64,000 bases of DNA from Flavobacteriaceae bacterium UBA3591 (GCA_002375695.1 DFMO01000008.1:186001-250000); one strand, 5' to 3'. Counted from the first letter of the stretch, positions 36,022 through 45,188 are shown. Translations and numbers: made by a program. Notes: generated from the letters alone by a model not told the origin.

Positions 36022-36849
36022 CTATTCGTGAAGCACTAAAAGAGGCACTCGCGAATTATGGTTAATTTCAGAAGTATTTGAGCCATAAACCAACCTGTCG
36101 ATAAAGCTTTTGTGTCTTGCAATGGTAGCGTGTAACTCTACGGGGATAAGCTGCGTAAATGCGCTTACTGCCAACGGTACCGAAATATTTTTAAGTGTGT
36201 ATTGAGCCACTTCAACTTCTTTAAAAATAGAAGTTAAATAGCTCTGTTGTAAAGTATCTACTGTATCGTTTTCAGAGATGTTTAGCAATTTAATAGATGC
36301 TTGTTGTAGTTGCACCAAGTTTAAAAACAGTTGAAATGATTTTTTGGTAATATCATTTTGTTGATGCAGTGAGAGTAATACATTGTTTACTCCTTCAAAT
36401 TTAAAATCTTGTGGCACAACTAGTAAAGCACATTGAACATTTCTAATAATTTTAATTGTATTACTTCCAAAGATAATGTTGGCAGCGCCTGTGGCACCTT
36501 TGGTACCCATTATAATTAAATCGATATTTTCTTTATTAATAATTTGTTTAACGGCAGATACAATGTCGTCAAAATCTATCTTCGGGATAAATGTGTGATT
36601 TTCATTCTTTGAGTAAGACTCACAAAAAGTAACCATTGTAGCAAGCTGCTCTTTGTTATCTCTTAAAACACTTTCGTAAACCGATGAGCCAGGTTTGCTG
36701 TGTAAAACATCGGCAGTAATATAACCCGATGGTTTGTGTGTGTTTAATATATGAAAAGTACAGGTTTCGTCTTTAAAAAAATCTAAAGCATACTTAATGG
36801 CGTTTTTTGAATTTTCAGAAAAATCTGTAGGTAATAGTATGTTTTTCAT
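36022..36849 (-). CDS. Universal stress protein, tandem domain (copy 7)
   Basis: The 275-residue protein begins MKNILLPTDFSENSKNAIKYAL and carries the ATP motif G-2x-G-9x-G-S (from GTKGATGAA to FGSN). The second half is degenerate. It is transcribed leftward from its own FNR-type promoter, divergent from the nosZ operon promoter about 110 bp away. Confidence 0.88.
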   Translation of the reverse strand: MKNILLPTDFSENSKNAIKYALDFFKDETCTFHILNTHKPSGYITADVLHSKPGSSVYESVLRDNKEQLATMVTFCESYSKNENHTFIPKIDFDDIVSAVKQIINKENIDLIIMGTKGATGAANIIFGSNTIKIIRNVQCALLVVPQDFKFEGVNNVLLSLHQQNDITKKSFQLFLNLVQLQQASIKLLNISENDTVDTLQQSYLTSIFKEVEVAQYTLKNISVPLAVSAFTQLIPVELHATIARHKSFIDRLVYGSNTSEINHNSRVPLLVLHE

Positions 36850-36864
36850 GGCAGTCGCTTTCTA

Positions 36865-36907
36865 CAAATATACCTTATAAAGATAGGGTTAAAAATGATT
36901 TTTATCA
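36865..36907 (-). promoter_or_regulatory. FNR-type site and -7 box of usp copy 7
   Basis: TGATTTTTATCA (36896-36907) has a perfect TGAT/ATCA pair. On the minus strand the -7 element is TATATTTG (36872-36865), centred 33 bp downstream. The ATG lies 15 bases after it. Confidence 0.8.
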
Positions 36908-37007
36908 TAGGTAAATATTAAATAGGTTTATGTAATTACTACGCATTCAGTCAACTATAAATTATCCTTTCGCATTCAATTATTAAGGATAAAAAACTCC
37001 CTTTTTA

Positions 37008-37050
37008 TGACTAAAGTCATATTTTAAAAAGACTTCGCCACGTAATTTTG
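37008..37050 (+). promoter_or_regulatory. FNR-type site and -7 box of the nosZ operon
   Basis: TGACTAAAGTCA (37008-37019) is a perfect TGAC/GTCA palindrome, extended to TATGAC..GTCATA. The -7 element TAATTTTG (37043-37050) is centred 33 bp downstream. It would drive cytochrome c, fasciclin and nosZ. Confidence 0.85.
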
Positions 37051-37074
37051 TGGTATAAATTAATATTAACAACT

Positions 37075-37578
37075 ATGAGAAATATGCTAAAGTCAATGGC
37101 TGCGCTAACGATACTATTATTAGTTAGTTGTGGTGGAAAAGAAGAAAAAAAGAAAGACAGTATTCAAATTGGTAAAAAACCACAGACTACTGAAACTACT
37201 AAAAAAGCTCCAGTTTCTGATGTAAAACCATCGCAAACAGTAGATCTAACTAACAAGGGTATAGGCCCCGTAAAAAGTATAGAGCTTGCAGCGGCTGTAG
37301 ATGAATTAATGGCGGCTAAGGGCGAAGAAACATTTAAAAATAAATGTATGGCATGCCATAAGCCAGACAGAAAATTTATTGGCCCAGCACCTAAAGGGAT
37401 TTTAGAGAGACGTACGCCAGAATGGATTATGAATATGATTTTAAATCCTGAAGAGATGACTCAAAAAGACCCGCTTGCTAAGGCGCTTTTGGTTGAGTTT
37501 AATGGTTCGCCAATGGCAAACCAGCATCTTACCGAAGAGGAGGCAAGACAGGTGTTAGAGTATTTTAGGACTCTTTAA
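37075..37578 (+). CDS. Monoheme cytochrome c lipoprotein of the nos cluster
   Basis: The start is the ATG at 37075, since the upstream TTG overlaps the -7 box. The 167-residue protein has a lipobox (LLVSC), a low-complexity Lys/Thr linker and a C-terminal class I cytochrome c domain. Its heme motif CMACH is near residue 93 and the Met ligand is in GSPMANQ. It is the probable periplasmic electron donor to NosZ, because it is the first gene of the nosZ unit. Confidence 0.88.
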   Translation: MRNMLKSMAALTILLLVSCGGKEEKKKDSIQIGKKPQTTETTKKAPVSDVKPSQTVDLTNKGIGPVKSIELAAAVDELMAAKGEETFKNKCMACHKPDRKFIGPAPKGILERRTPEWIMNMILNPEEMTQKDPLAKALLVEFNGSPMANQHLTEEEARQVLEYFRTL

Positions 37579-37600
37579 TATATAAACAACCAACCATTCT

Positions 37601-37626
37601 CTTGCAAGAATAATCATTCTTGCAAG
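37601..37626. repeat. Perfect inverted repeat inside the nosZ operon
   Basis: CTTGCAAGAAT and ATTCTTGCAAG (11-bp arms) enclose AATC. No T-run follows. In RNA it forms a stable hairpin between the cytochrome and fasciclin genes that could set mRNA processing or relative expression. Confidence 0.75.
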
Positions 37627-37644
37627 GGATTAAAACCAAACCCT

Positions 37645-38220
37645 ATGAAAACAATTCTTAAACTTCTATTTGTTTCATCTGCAATAATATTTTTTACTAG
37701 CTGTAAAAATGAAACTACTAACGATTCTGGAGCGGCGGCAGAAAGTTCCAATAAAAGTGTTGTTCAAAAACAAAAGCAAGGACAAGCCTTTATAGATGAT
37801 GATGAATCTACTCCCAATGTTCTTCAAATAGCAATGGGGTCGCCAGATCATACAACATTGGTAGCAGCTGTACAAGCTGCAGAGTTAGAGAATGCACTTG
37901 TAAACGCAGGACCGTTAATGGTTTTTGCACCAACAAATGAGGCTTTTGATGCCTTACCCGCAGGAACTGTTGAAGATCTTTTAAAACCTGAAAATAAAGA
38001 AAAACTAGCATCAATTCTTAAGCATCACGTAACGCCTGGAAATTATTCAAAAGATTTTTTAAAGAAATTTAAAAAAGTAGGACAAGCAGATGGCAACGAT
38101 GCGAAAGTAGAAGTAAACGGCGACGATGTAATTGTTGGTGGCGCAAAAATTATTGCGAGTGTGCCTGCAGGAAATGGAATTGTTCACATAGTAGATAAAG
38201 TAATATTACCAACTAATTAA
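37645..38220 (+). CDS. Fasciclin-domain lipoprotein
   Basis: The 191-residue protein has a lipobox (FFTSC, Cys 20), an acidic linker and one FAS1 domain. The family patterns are ENALVNAGPLMVFAPTNEAF and NGIVHIVDKVILPTN at the C-terminus. FAS1 domains mediate adhesion or scaffold contacts. It lies between the cytochrome c and nosZ genes, where fasciclin genes recur in Bacteroidota nos clusters as I recall. The role in N2O reduction is unknown. Confidence 0.88.
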   Translation: MKTILKLLFVSSAIIFFTSCKNETTNDSGAAAESSNKSVVQKQKQGQAFIDDDESTPNVLQIAMGSPDHTTLVAAVQAAELENALVNAGPLMVFAPTNEAFDALPAGTVEDLLKPENKEKLASILKHHVTPGNYSKDFLKKFKKVGQADGNDAKVEVNGDDVIVGGAKIIASVPAGNGIVHIVDKVILPTN

Positions 38221-38242
38221 TTATAAAATTTTAAATAATAGA

Positions 38243-40216
38243 ATGATGAAAAAATCAATAAATATCTTAGCAGCACTCGCTATGGTTGCCGGTTTGGTAA
38301 GCTGTAATGATGGCGAAACTAAAAAAACAAATACAGGAGGCCAAGGTGGTTTAGCTACAAACGCCGCCGAACGTGTTTACGTAGCCCCTGGAGAGCACGA
38401 TGAATTTTACGGCTTTATGTCTGGTGGATTTAGTGGTCAGCTTGGGGTCTATGGTCTGCCTTCTGGGCGTCTATTAAAAGTGCTTCCAGTGTTCTCACAA
38501 AACCCAGAAAACGGTTGGGGATACTCCGAAGAAACAAAACCAATGCTTAATACATCGTATGGATTTGTGCCTTGGGATGATGCCCATCATCCAGATATTT
38601 CACAAACCAATGGAGAGTTGGACGGGAGATGGATATTTATAAATGGTAATAATACTCCAAGAATCGCTCGTATAGGTTTAGAGAGTTTTAAAACTGAAGA
38701 AATAATTGAAATTCCAAATACAGCGGGTAACCACAGTTCTTCCTTTATAACTGAAAATACCGAATATGTTGTGGCCGGTACACGTTTCTCTGTACCTGTT
38801 CCGCAGAAAGATATGTCTATTAATGAGTACAAAGGAAACTTTAAAGGAGCCCTTACATTCATTAAAGTAGACCAGGAAACTGGTAGAATGGGGATTAAAT
38901 TTCAACTTATGATGCCAGGATTTAATTATGACCTCTCACATCCAGGGCGCGATAAAAGTCACGGTTGGTTTTTCTTTACAACGTATAATACCGAAGAAGC
39001 ACACTCACTTTTAGAAGTAAACGCTTCACAAAATGATAAAGACTTTATCGCTGCAGTAAACTGGAAAAAAATTGAAGAATATGTAAATAATGGGGGCGGT
39101 ACAAAAGTGCCTGCAAATTATGCACATAATGTATTAGATGAAAACTCTCATACAGCAACTTCAACTATGATTAAAGAAGTGCTTACCGTTAACCCAATGG
39201 ATGTACCAGGAGCGGTATATTTTTTACCAACACCTAAATCTCCTCACGGTTGTGATGTAGATCCTACAGGTGAATATATTATTGGTAACGGAAAACTATC
39301 GGCAGATTTAACTGTTCATAGTTTTTCAAAAATGATAGACGCTATTGAAAATGAAAAATTTGATGGTGAGGCATACGGGATTCCAATTTTAAAGTTTGAT
39401 GATATACTTGCAGGGGTTGTAAAACAACCAGGTTTAGGCCCATTGCATACCGAATTTGACGGCAAAGGAAATGCGTACACTACCTTCTTTATATCTTCTG
39501 AAGTTGTTAAATGGAAAGTTGGAACTTGGGAAGTATTAGATCGTCAACCCGTATTTTATTCTGTAGGTCACGGTATGATTCCAGGAGGAAACTCTCGTAA
39601 ACCATTTGGAAAATACTTTGTAGCGCTTAACAAGATTACAAAAGATAGATACCTGCCAACAGGACCCGAGCTTACACAATCTGCACAGTTATTTGATATT
39701 TCTGGTGAAAAAATGGAACTTTTGTTAGACTTCCCAACCATTGGTGAGCCTCATTATGCTGCAGCGATTCCTGCCGATTTGGTTGCGCCAAATTCAAAGA
39801 AGATTTACAAACTGGCAGACAACACTCACGAATATGCAGTGTTAAAAGATGCCGATGTAAGAGTAGAGCGCGATGGAAACGAAGTTCATATTTATATGAA
39901 TATGATTCGTAGCCACTTTAATCCAGATAATATTGAAGGTGTAAAAGTAGGAGACAAGGTATATTTCCATATTACAAACCACGAGCAAGACTTTGATGTA
40001 CCACACGGGTTTGCAGTGATTGGAGCTAACAATGCCGAATTATTAGTGATGCCTGGAGCAACCGAAACATTGGTTTGGGAACCAAAACAAGTTGGCGTAT
40101 GGCCATTCTACTGTACCGACTTCTGTTCTGCGCTACACCAAGAAATGCAAGGTTACATTCGTGTAAGCCCAGCAGACTCAGACATTGAACTGTCTTGGAG
40201 TTTAGGGGAAGATTAA
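38243..40216 (+). CDS. nosZ: Nitrous-oxide reductase, clade II (lipoprotein/Sec type)
   Basis: The 657-residue multicopper enzyme reduces N2O to N2. The signal is Sec/lipoprotein type (LVSC, Cys about 21) without a twin-Arg motif, as in clade II NosZ. The seven-bladed propeller contains His-rich CuZ ligand regions (DDAHHPD, NHSSS, SPHGCD). The C-terminal cupredoxin domain carries the CuA site CTDFCSALHQEM near residues 623-634. Both copper centres look complete. It is the last gene of the unit starting at 37075 and is followed by a terminator. Confidence 0.96.
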   Translation: MMKKSINILAALAMVAGLVSCNDGETKKTNTGGQGGLATNAAERVYVAPGEHDEFYGFMSGGFSGQLGVYGLPSGRLLKVLPVFSQNPENGWGYSEETKPMLNTSYGFVPWDDAHHPDISQTNGELDGRWIFINGNNTPRIARIGLESFKTEEIIEIPNTAGNHSSSFITENTEYVVAGTRFSVPVPQKDMSINEYKGNFKGALTFIKVDQETGRMGIKFQLMMPGFNYDLSHPGRDKSHGWFFFTTYNTEEAHSLLEVNASQNDKDFIAAVNWKKIEEYVNNGGGTKVPANYAHNVLDENSHTATSTMIKEVLTVNPMDVPGAVYFLPTPKSPHGCDVDPTGEYIIGNGKLSADLTVHSFSKMIDAIENEKFDGEAYGIPILKFDDILAGVVKQPGLGPLHTEFDGKGNAYTTFFISSEVVKWKVGTWEVLDRQPVFYSVGHGMIPGGNSRKPFGKYFVALNKITKDRYLPTGPELTQSAQLFDISGEKMELLLDFPTIGEPHYAAAIPADLVAPNSKKIYKLADNTHEYAVLKDADVRVERDGNEVHIYMNMIRSHFNPDNIEGVKVGDKVYFHITNHEQDFDVPHGFAVIGANNAELLVMPGATETLVWEPKQVGVWPFYCTDFCSALHQEMQGYIRVSPADSDIELSWSLGED

Positions 40217-40273
40217 TAAAAATAGTTTTTAGTTATGAGAATACTGATTAGTGATTAATAGTATTTTCAAAAT

Positions 40274-40305
40274 AAGACGGGGGTTGTTGATTTCCCCCGT
40301 CTTTT
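40274..40305 (+). terminator. Intrinsic terminator after nosZ
   Basis: AAGACGGGGG and CCCCCGTCTT (40274-40283 and 40294-40303) form a 10-bp GC-rich stem followed by TT. It separates nosZ from the accessory genes. Confidence 0.9.
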
Positions 40306-40396
40306 AAACTAGCAAGGTGCTTCTTTTTATAGCACTTAAATTATCAACCTCACGATTACTTAAATTGTATACAAGCAATTTTAAACCTTTTCAACT

Positions 40397-41008
40397 ATGA
40401 AAAAAGCAGGAATAATAATGATTATTGGCTCTTTGTTGCTACTGGGACTTTTTAAATTTCCGTTGTGGAATATTATGCTTGGAGCACCGCAATATCCAGA
40501 TCCATTGGGAATGGATATCTATATTGAGGGCATTCAAGGGGTTGAAGAATTTGATATTCAAAATATTGACGGTCTAAATCACTATATAGGAATGAAAACC
40601 ATTCCTAAAGCCGAAGATATGTGGGAGTTTAGCGTTTTTCCGAAAGTAATAGCAGCTATGTCGTTACTCGGAATTTTAATTGGAGTTTTAGGATTTTTAG
40701 GAAAACTAAGTTACAAGTGGTTTTTAGGATGGTTTATACTTATGGCCGTTCTTGGATTATTGGGTATGTACGACTTTAATTTATGGTTAATTGAGTACGG
40801 TACCGATCTAGACCCCAAAGCGATTATGAAATTACTAAATCCCGATGGCACGCCAATGACGTATAAACCACCTCTTTTAGGATACCAAAAAATGCTAAAT
40901 TTTGATGTAGATTCGTGGCCTGGAGCAGGAGGATATATGTTAATGGTAGGTATGTTTTTAACACTTATTGCCTTCTTTTTAGGAAGAAAAGAATACAAGA
41001 ATATCTAA
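40397..41008 (+). CDS. Nos-cluster membrane protein, four transmembrane segments
   Basis: The 203-residue protein has transmembrane segments at about 5-24, 85-105, 110-130 and 175-197. A long extracytoplasmic loop contains GLNHYIGMKTI, and a second loop holds PPLLGYQKMLNF. It is encoded between nosZ and nosL. Comparable membrane proteins occur in clade II nos clusters, and the LNHYIGM motif recurs there as I recall. It may take part in electron transfer or NosZ maturation; unproven. It starts the nosL-nosD-nosF-nosY run. Confidence 0.7.
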   Translation: MKKAGIIMIIGSLLLLGLFKFPLWNIMLGAPQYPDPLGMDIYIEGIQGVEEFDIQNIDGLNHYIGMKTIPKAEDMWEFSVFPKVIAAMSLLGILIGVLGFLGKLSYKWFLGWFILMAVLGLLGMYDFNLWLIEYGTDLDPKAIMKLLNPDGTPMTYKPPLLGYQKMLNFDVDSWPGAGGYMLMVGMFLTLIAFFLGRKEYKNI

Positions 41009-41040
41009 AAATTACATCTCAATTTTAAGAGATTACAGCT

Positions 41041-41475
41041 ATGAAAATCTTACAATTATTATTTGTTTCAATACTGTTTGCCGCTTGTAATGTGAGTCCG
41101 CAACCCATTAATTATGGCATAGATTCTTGTCATTATTGCAATATGACAATTGTAGATAAACAACACGCTGCTCAACTTGTAACATCAAAAGGCAGAGCTT
41201 ATAAGTATGATGCAATTGAATGTATGGTTCATTCATTACAAGATGAATTTAAAAGTACCGATATGGCTTATAAAATGGTAGCCAATTTTAATAATCCGGG
41301 TGAATTGGTAAACGCCTCGGAAGCCTCATATCTGGTAAGTGAAAACCTACAAAGCCCTATGGGGGCCAATTTATCTGCTTTTAAAAATGCAGAAGTGAGC
41401 AAAAATGCCCAAGAAAAATTTACAGGTACAATTTACAACTGGGAAAAATTACAGCAGCATTTAAAGCTTCCATAA
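41041..41475 (+). CDS. nosL: NosL copper chaperone lipoprotein
   Basis: The 144-residue lipoprotein (lipobox FAAC, Cys 16) has the NosL core DSCHYCNMTIVD, with CxxC and Met as Cu(I) ligands, and KYDAIECMVH. NosL delivers copper to NosZ outside the cytoplasm. It lies 32 bases after the membrane protein gene and about 155 bases before nosD. Confidence 0.9.
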   Translation: MKILQLLFVSILFAACNVSPQPINYGIDSCHYCNMTIVDKQHAAQLVTSKGRAYKYDAIECMVHSLQDEFKSTDMAYKMVANFNNPGELVNASEASYLVSENLQSPMGANLSAFKNAEVSKNAQEKFTGTIYNWEKLQQHLKLP

Positions 41476-41630
41476 CAATCATTTTCTAAACGGATGTCGC
41501 TTTTATTAAAATCAAACAGCGATTGATTATTAAAAACTATAAAATTTCAAACTTTGTTACCTTCTGTATCTTCATCTTTTTAATCGTTATTATAAATGAA
41601 CAATTCATATTGATAAATATTTAATCAATC

Positions 41631-42884
41631 TTGAGAAATACAAACGTTATATCTGTCATTATTATACTACTAATTTGCACAACAAATTCTTGGGCAAATA
41701 CAATTACCGTATGCGCTACGTGTGTTGTGCAAACAATAAGTGAAGGTATTGCAAAAGCCCAAGTTGGCGATACCGTAATTGTACATAAAGGAATTTATAA
41801 AGAGGCTAATATTAAAATTAATAAAGGCATTACACTTTTAGGAAAAGACCTCCCGGTAATCGATGGCGAAAAAAAAGGCGAAATAATTACAATTGGCGCT
41901 AACAATGTTACTTTAGACGGATTTAAAATTATAAACGTTGGTGTGAGTTATACTACCGATTATGCTTCGGTACGAGTTGTAAATAGCGAAAACTTTATTA
42001 TTCAAAATTTAGAATTGGAGAAGCTTTTCTTCGGAATTTATCTTCAAAAGTCCAATAACGGAAAAGTGCTTAACAACAAAGTGAGAGGCGAAGCGGTTAC
42101 CGAATTTAATTCGGGCAATGCAATACATCTATGGTACTGTAAAAACGTGGAAGTACGCGGCAATGACGTGCAAAAAGTACGAGACGGTATCTATCTCGAA
42201 TTTTCGCATAACATTAAAATTATAGACAATTTAAGTAAGAATAATGTACGTTACGGACTCCATTTTATGTTTAGTAACAACAATTATGTAATTAACAATA
42301 TTTTTGAAACCAACGGCGCCGGAATTGCACTTATGTTTTCAAAATTTATGGAAGTTGAAAACAATATTATTCAAAAAAATTGGGGCACCGCAGCCTATGG
42401 TATTTTATTAAAAGAAGTTAACGATGCCAATTTAGTGAATAACGTTTTTTTAGAAAATACGGTGGGAATAACTGTTGAGGGTAGTAATAGATTGCTTTAT
42501 TCTCATAACGATTTTACGAGTAATGGTTATGCTTTAAAAGTAAAAGGTGCGTGTTATGACAATAAAATTGTAGAAAATAATTTTCTATATAACTCTTTTG
42601 ATATTTCATACAATGGGCGCATAAACGACAATAGATTTAACAATAACTTTTGGAGTAATTATACGGGGTACGATTTAGATAAAAACGGTATTGGCGATGT
42701 GCCTTACCGGCCCGTTAAACTGTTTTCTTACATTGTAAACCGCACTCCTGAAACTATAATTTTACTGCGAAGTTTATTTATAGATATAATAGATTTTTCT
42801 GAAAAAGTATCGCCAGTATTTACTCCAGATGATTTGATGGATAAAAATCCAAAAATGAAAATTATAAGCCATGATAGAAATTAA
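41631..42884 (+). CDS. nosD: NosD, periplasmic right-handed beta-helix maturation protein
   Basis: The start is a TTG. It is the only start codon between an in-frame stop (41622) and the signal peptide RNTNVISVIIILLICTTNSWA. The 417-residue protein consists of parallel beta-helix (PbH1) repeats rich in N-N-x-I patterns, as in CASH-domain NosD. NosD works with the NosFY transporter to assemble the CuZ sulfide-copper centre of NosZ. It overlaps nosF by 14 bases. Confidence 0.92.
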   Translation: MRNTNVISVIIILLICTTNSWANTITVCATCVVQTISEGIAKAQVGDTVIVHKGIYKEANIKINKGITLLGKDLPVIDGEKKGEIITIGANNVTLDGFKIINVGVSYTTDYASVRVVNSENFIIQNLELEKLFFGIYLQKSNNGKVLNNKVRGEAVTEFNSGNAIHLWYCKNVEVRGNDVQKVRDGIYLEFSHNIKIIDNLSKNNVRYGLHFMFSNNNYVINNIFETNGAGIALMFSKFMEVENNIIQKNWGTAAYGILLKEVNDANLVNNVFLENTVGITVEGSNRLLYSHNDFTSNGYALKVKGACYDNKIVENNFLYNSFDISYNGRINDNRFNNNFWSNYTGYDLDKNGIGDVPYRPVKLFSYIVNRTPETIILLRSLFIDIIDFSEKVSPVFTPDDLMDKNPKMKIISHDRN

Positions 42885-43581
42885 AGATATTCATAAAAAA
42901 TTTGGGAAAAACGAGGTTTTAAAAGGCATCGATTTGTCAATTAATCAAGGAGGGATATTTGCAATACTCGGCCCAAATGGCTCGGGAAAAACAACACTTA
43001 TAAAATCTATTTTAGGAATGGTCTTGCCAGATTCAGGTGAAATTTCTATCAATGGCAAGTCTTTAAAAAACAGTTTTAAGTATCGTGAAAATATAGACTA
43101 TTTACCACAAATTGCGAATTTCCCAGGTAATCTTAAAGTGAAGGAGCTTATTGAAATGATTAAAGATTTAAGAAATTCAAAAGCTACAAATGATCGCGAA
43201 TTAATTGAGCTATTTAAACTTCAACCTTTTTTAAACAAAAAATTGGTTAACCTTTCTGGAGGAACAAAACAAAAAGTAAATCTTGTACTTACTTTTATGT
43301 TTGACGGGCCTTTAATTATACTAGATGAACCTACAAGTGGTCTCGACCCAATTTCGCATTTGCGTTTAAAGAATTTAATTTTTGCCGAAAAGAAAAAAGG
43401 GAAAACTATTTTGGTTACTTCGCATATTTTGAGTTTTGTGGAAGAAATAGCCGATGAAATTGTATTCCTCTTAGAAGGAAAAATTTACTTTAAAGGTAGT
43501 ATTACCGAACTTAAATTGAAGACCAGTCAACCCGATTTTGAACACGCTATAGCGTCAATTTTATCTGCTAGTTATGCTTAA
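42871..43581 (+). CDS. nosF: NosF, ABC transporter ATPase
   Basis: The 236-residue ATP-binding subunit has Walker A GPNGSGKTT (about 35-43), signature LSGGTKQKV (about 130), Walker B LIILDEPTSGLDP (about 149) and switch His in VTSHIL. With NosY it forms the transporter that drives NosD, thought to supply sulfur to the CuZ site. It overlaps nosD by 14 and nosY by 8 bases. Confidence 0.93.
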   Translation: MIEIKDIHKKFGKNEVLKGIDLSINQGGIFAILGPNGSGKTTLIKSILGMVLPDSGEISINGKSLKNSFKYRENIDYLPQIANFPGNLKVKELIEMIKDLRNSKATNDRELIELFKLQPFLNKKLVNLSGGTKQKVNLVLTFMFDGPLIILDEPTSGLDPISHLRLKNLIFAEKKKGKTILVTSHILSFVEEIADEIVFLLEGKIYFKGSITELKLKTSQPDFEHAIASILSASYA

Positions 43582-44356
43582 AATTTTAAAATACAGTTTT
43601 TACGATTTAATGCGTAGCCGTTGGAGTTACGTATATTTTCTGTTTTATTTATTACTCGGGGTAGTGTTACTATTTTTAAACAACGACCTTTCAAAAGCAG
43701 TAATTACGCTTATGAATGTAATAATAATTCTTGTGCCTTTAATAGGCACCATCTTTGGGGTGATGTACTATTATAACTCTCGCGAATTTACCGAGTTATT
43801 GCTGGCACAACCCGTTAAACGCAGTTCTATATTTTTAGGGCAATATTTAGGCGTAGCTACGTCTTTATCTATGAGTTTAGTAATTGGCTTAGGTTTTCCT
43901 TTTGTATTCTATGGAATATTTAACAGTAGTGCTATTTGGGATTTTTCACTTTTATTAATTACGGGCGCTTTTTTAACCTTTATTTTCACGGCTTTAGCAT
44001 TTGTTATTGCACTGTCCAACGAAAATAAAATAAAAGGTTTTGGATATGCTATTTTGCTTTGGTTGTTTATGGCAGTAATTTACGACGGCTTATTTTTAAT
44101 GTCGTTATTGTATTTTGAAGATTATCCTTTAGATAAATTTTCATTGGGTGCAACCATGTTAAACCCAGTAGATTTATCGCGGGTATTGATACTTTTAAAG
44201 CTCGATATTTCGGCACTTTTAGGATATACTGGAGCAGTATTTCAAAAGTTTTTTGGGACCAATTTTGGTTTAATCCTCTCATTTGTGATGCTAGTTTGTT
44301 GGGTAATTATTCCAACTTTCTTTATTTGGAGAATTGCTAAAAAGAAAGATTTTTAA
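43574..44356 (+). CDS. nosY: NosY, ABC transporter permease
   Basis: The 260-residue inner-membrane protein has six transmembrane segments of the ABC-2 permease type and the N-terminal elbow helix YSFYDLMRSRWSYVY. It is the partner of NosF in CuZ-site assembly. It is the last gene of the nosLDFY run; no obvious terminator follows before the next FNR-type promoter. Confidence 0.9.
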   Translation: MLKILKYSFYDLMRSRWSYVYFLFYLLLGVVLLFLNNDLSKAVITLMNVIIILVPLIGTIFGVMYYYNSREFTELLLAQPVKRSSIFLGQYLGVATSLSMSLVIGLGFPFVFYGIFNSSAIWDFSLLLITGAFLTFIFTALAFVIALSNENKIKGFGYAILLWLFMAVIYDGLFLMSLLYFEDYPLDKFSLGATMLNPVDLSRVLILLKLDISALLGYTGAVFQKFFGTNFGLILSFVMLVCWVIIPTFFIWRIAKKKDF

Positions 44357-44430
44357 AAGTTGTTATAAACAAAACATTTATCAATTTCAATTTAACTACC
44401 ATACGCTTAAATTACACCGCTTTCGCAGGG

Positions 44431-44473
44431 TGATATTTATCATTTACAATACCCTTTAAAACCGTTATTTTTG
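44431..44473 (+). promoter_or_regulatory. FNR-type site and -7 box of a thioredoxin-like gene
   Basis: TGATATTTATCA (44431-44442) has a perfect TGAT/ATCA pair. The -7 element TATTTTTG (44466-44473) is centred 33 bp downstream. The ATG is 20 bases after it. Confidence 0.82.
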
Positions 44474-44493
44474 CACAATTGAATAAATATACT

Positions 44494-45090
44494 ATGAAAT
44501 TATTATTAGAGAAATCCGTTCAAAAAGCAATGGACTATACGCAATATAACCTGCTTTTTAAACATTTGGTAGAAGAAGGCAGAACTACTGGCGAACAAAC
44601 ACAAGAGAAAATCGATTACACAAAACTGAATTTCAGTCGCACAAAGCGTTTGGACAAAACCGCTAAAATTTCGGAAGAAAGCATGGTAGTTTTTAAAAAT
44701 GTTTCAGAAAAACAAACTTGGTTGGTAATCAGCGAACCTTGGTGTGGCGATGCTGCGCAAACGCTTCCGTTTTTAAATAAAATTGCGCAGCTTTCAGAAA
44801 ATATTGATTTAAAAATCGTACTGCGCGATGAAAACTTAGAGTTGATGAACCAATTTTTAACTAATGGTTCGCAATCAATACCTATGGTAATTATGCTCGA
44901 TACAAATTACAATGTTATAAACACCTTTGGTCCACGTTCAAAAGCGGCAACAAAATTAGTTTCAGACTATAAAATAGAACACGGAAAAATTGACGCTGCC
45001 TTTAAAGAAATACTTCAAAATTGGTATAATAAAGATAAAGGAGTTTCTATTGTGGAAGACCTGTTGGAAACCTTACTTGTAAATAATTAA
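44494..45090 (+). CDS. Thioredoxin-like family protein
   Basis: The start is the ATG at 44494; a TTG five codons upstream would lie too close to the -7 box. The 198-residue cytoplasmic protein has a thioredoxin-like fold with EPWCGDAAQTLP near residue 79 (a single Cys in a WCGDA context, as in the TrxA-like PF14595 group) and the cis-Pro SIPMVIML. It is probably a thiol-redox protein without a classical CxxC. It is driven by its own FNR-type promoter. Confidence 0.75.
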   Translation: MKLLLEKSVQKAMDYTQYNLLFKHLVEEGRTTGEQTQEKIDYTKLNFSRTKRLDKTAKISEESMVVFKNVSEKQTWLVISEPWCGDAAQTLPFLNKIAQLSENIDLKIVLRDENLELMNQFLTNGSQSIPMVIMLDTNYNVINTFGPRSKAATKLVSDYKIEHGKIDAAFKEILQNWYNKDKGVSIVEDLLETLLVNN

Positions 45091-45188
45091 GCCTAACAAA
45101 CGGATAGCTGAATTATTTTTTGGTCTGCTAAACTTGTTTAACAATTAATATTTCAATCTACATTTTTACCACTTTTTTAAAACAAGGT

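Noticed and set aside
41511..41527. ATCAA-N7-TTGAT upstream of nosD as an FNR site
   Set aside because: The half sites are in the opposite (everted) orientation and the spacing is wrong.
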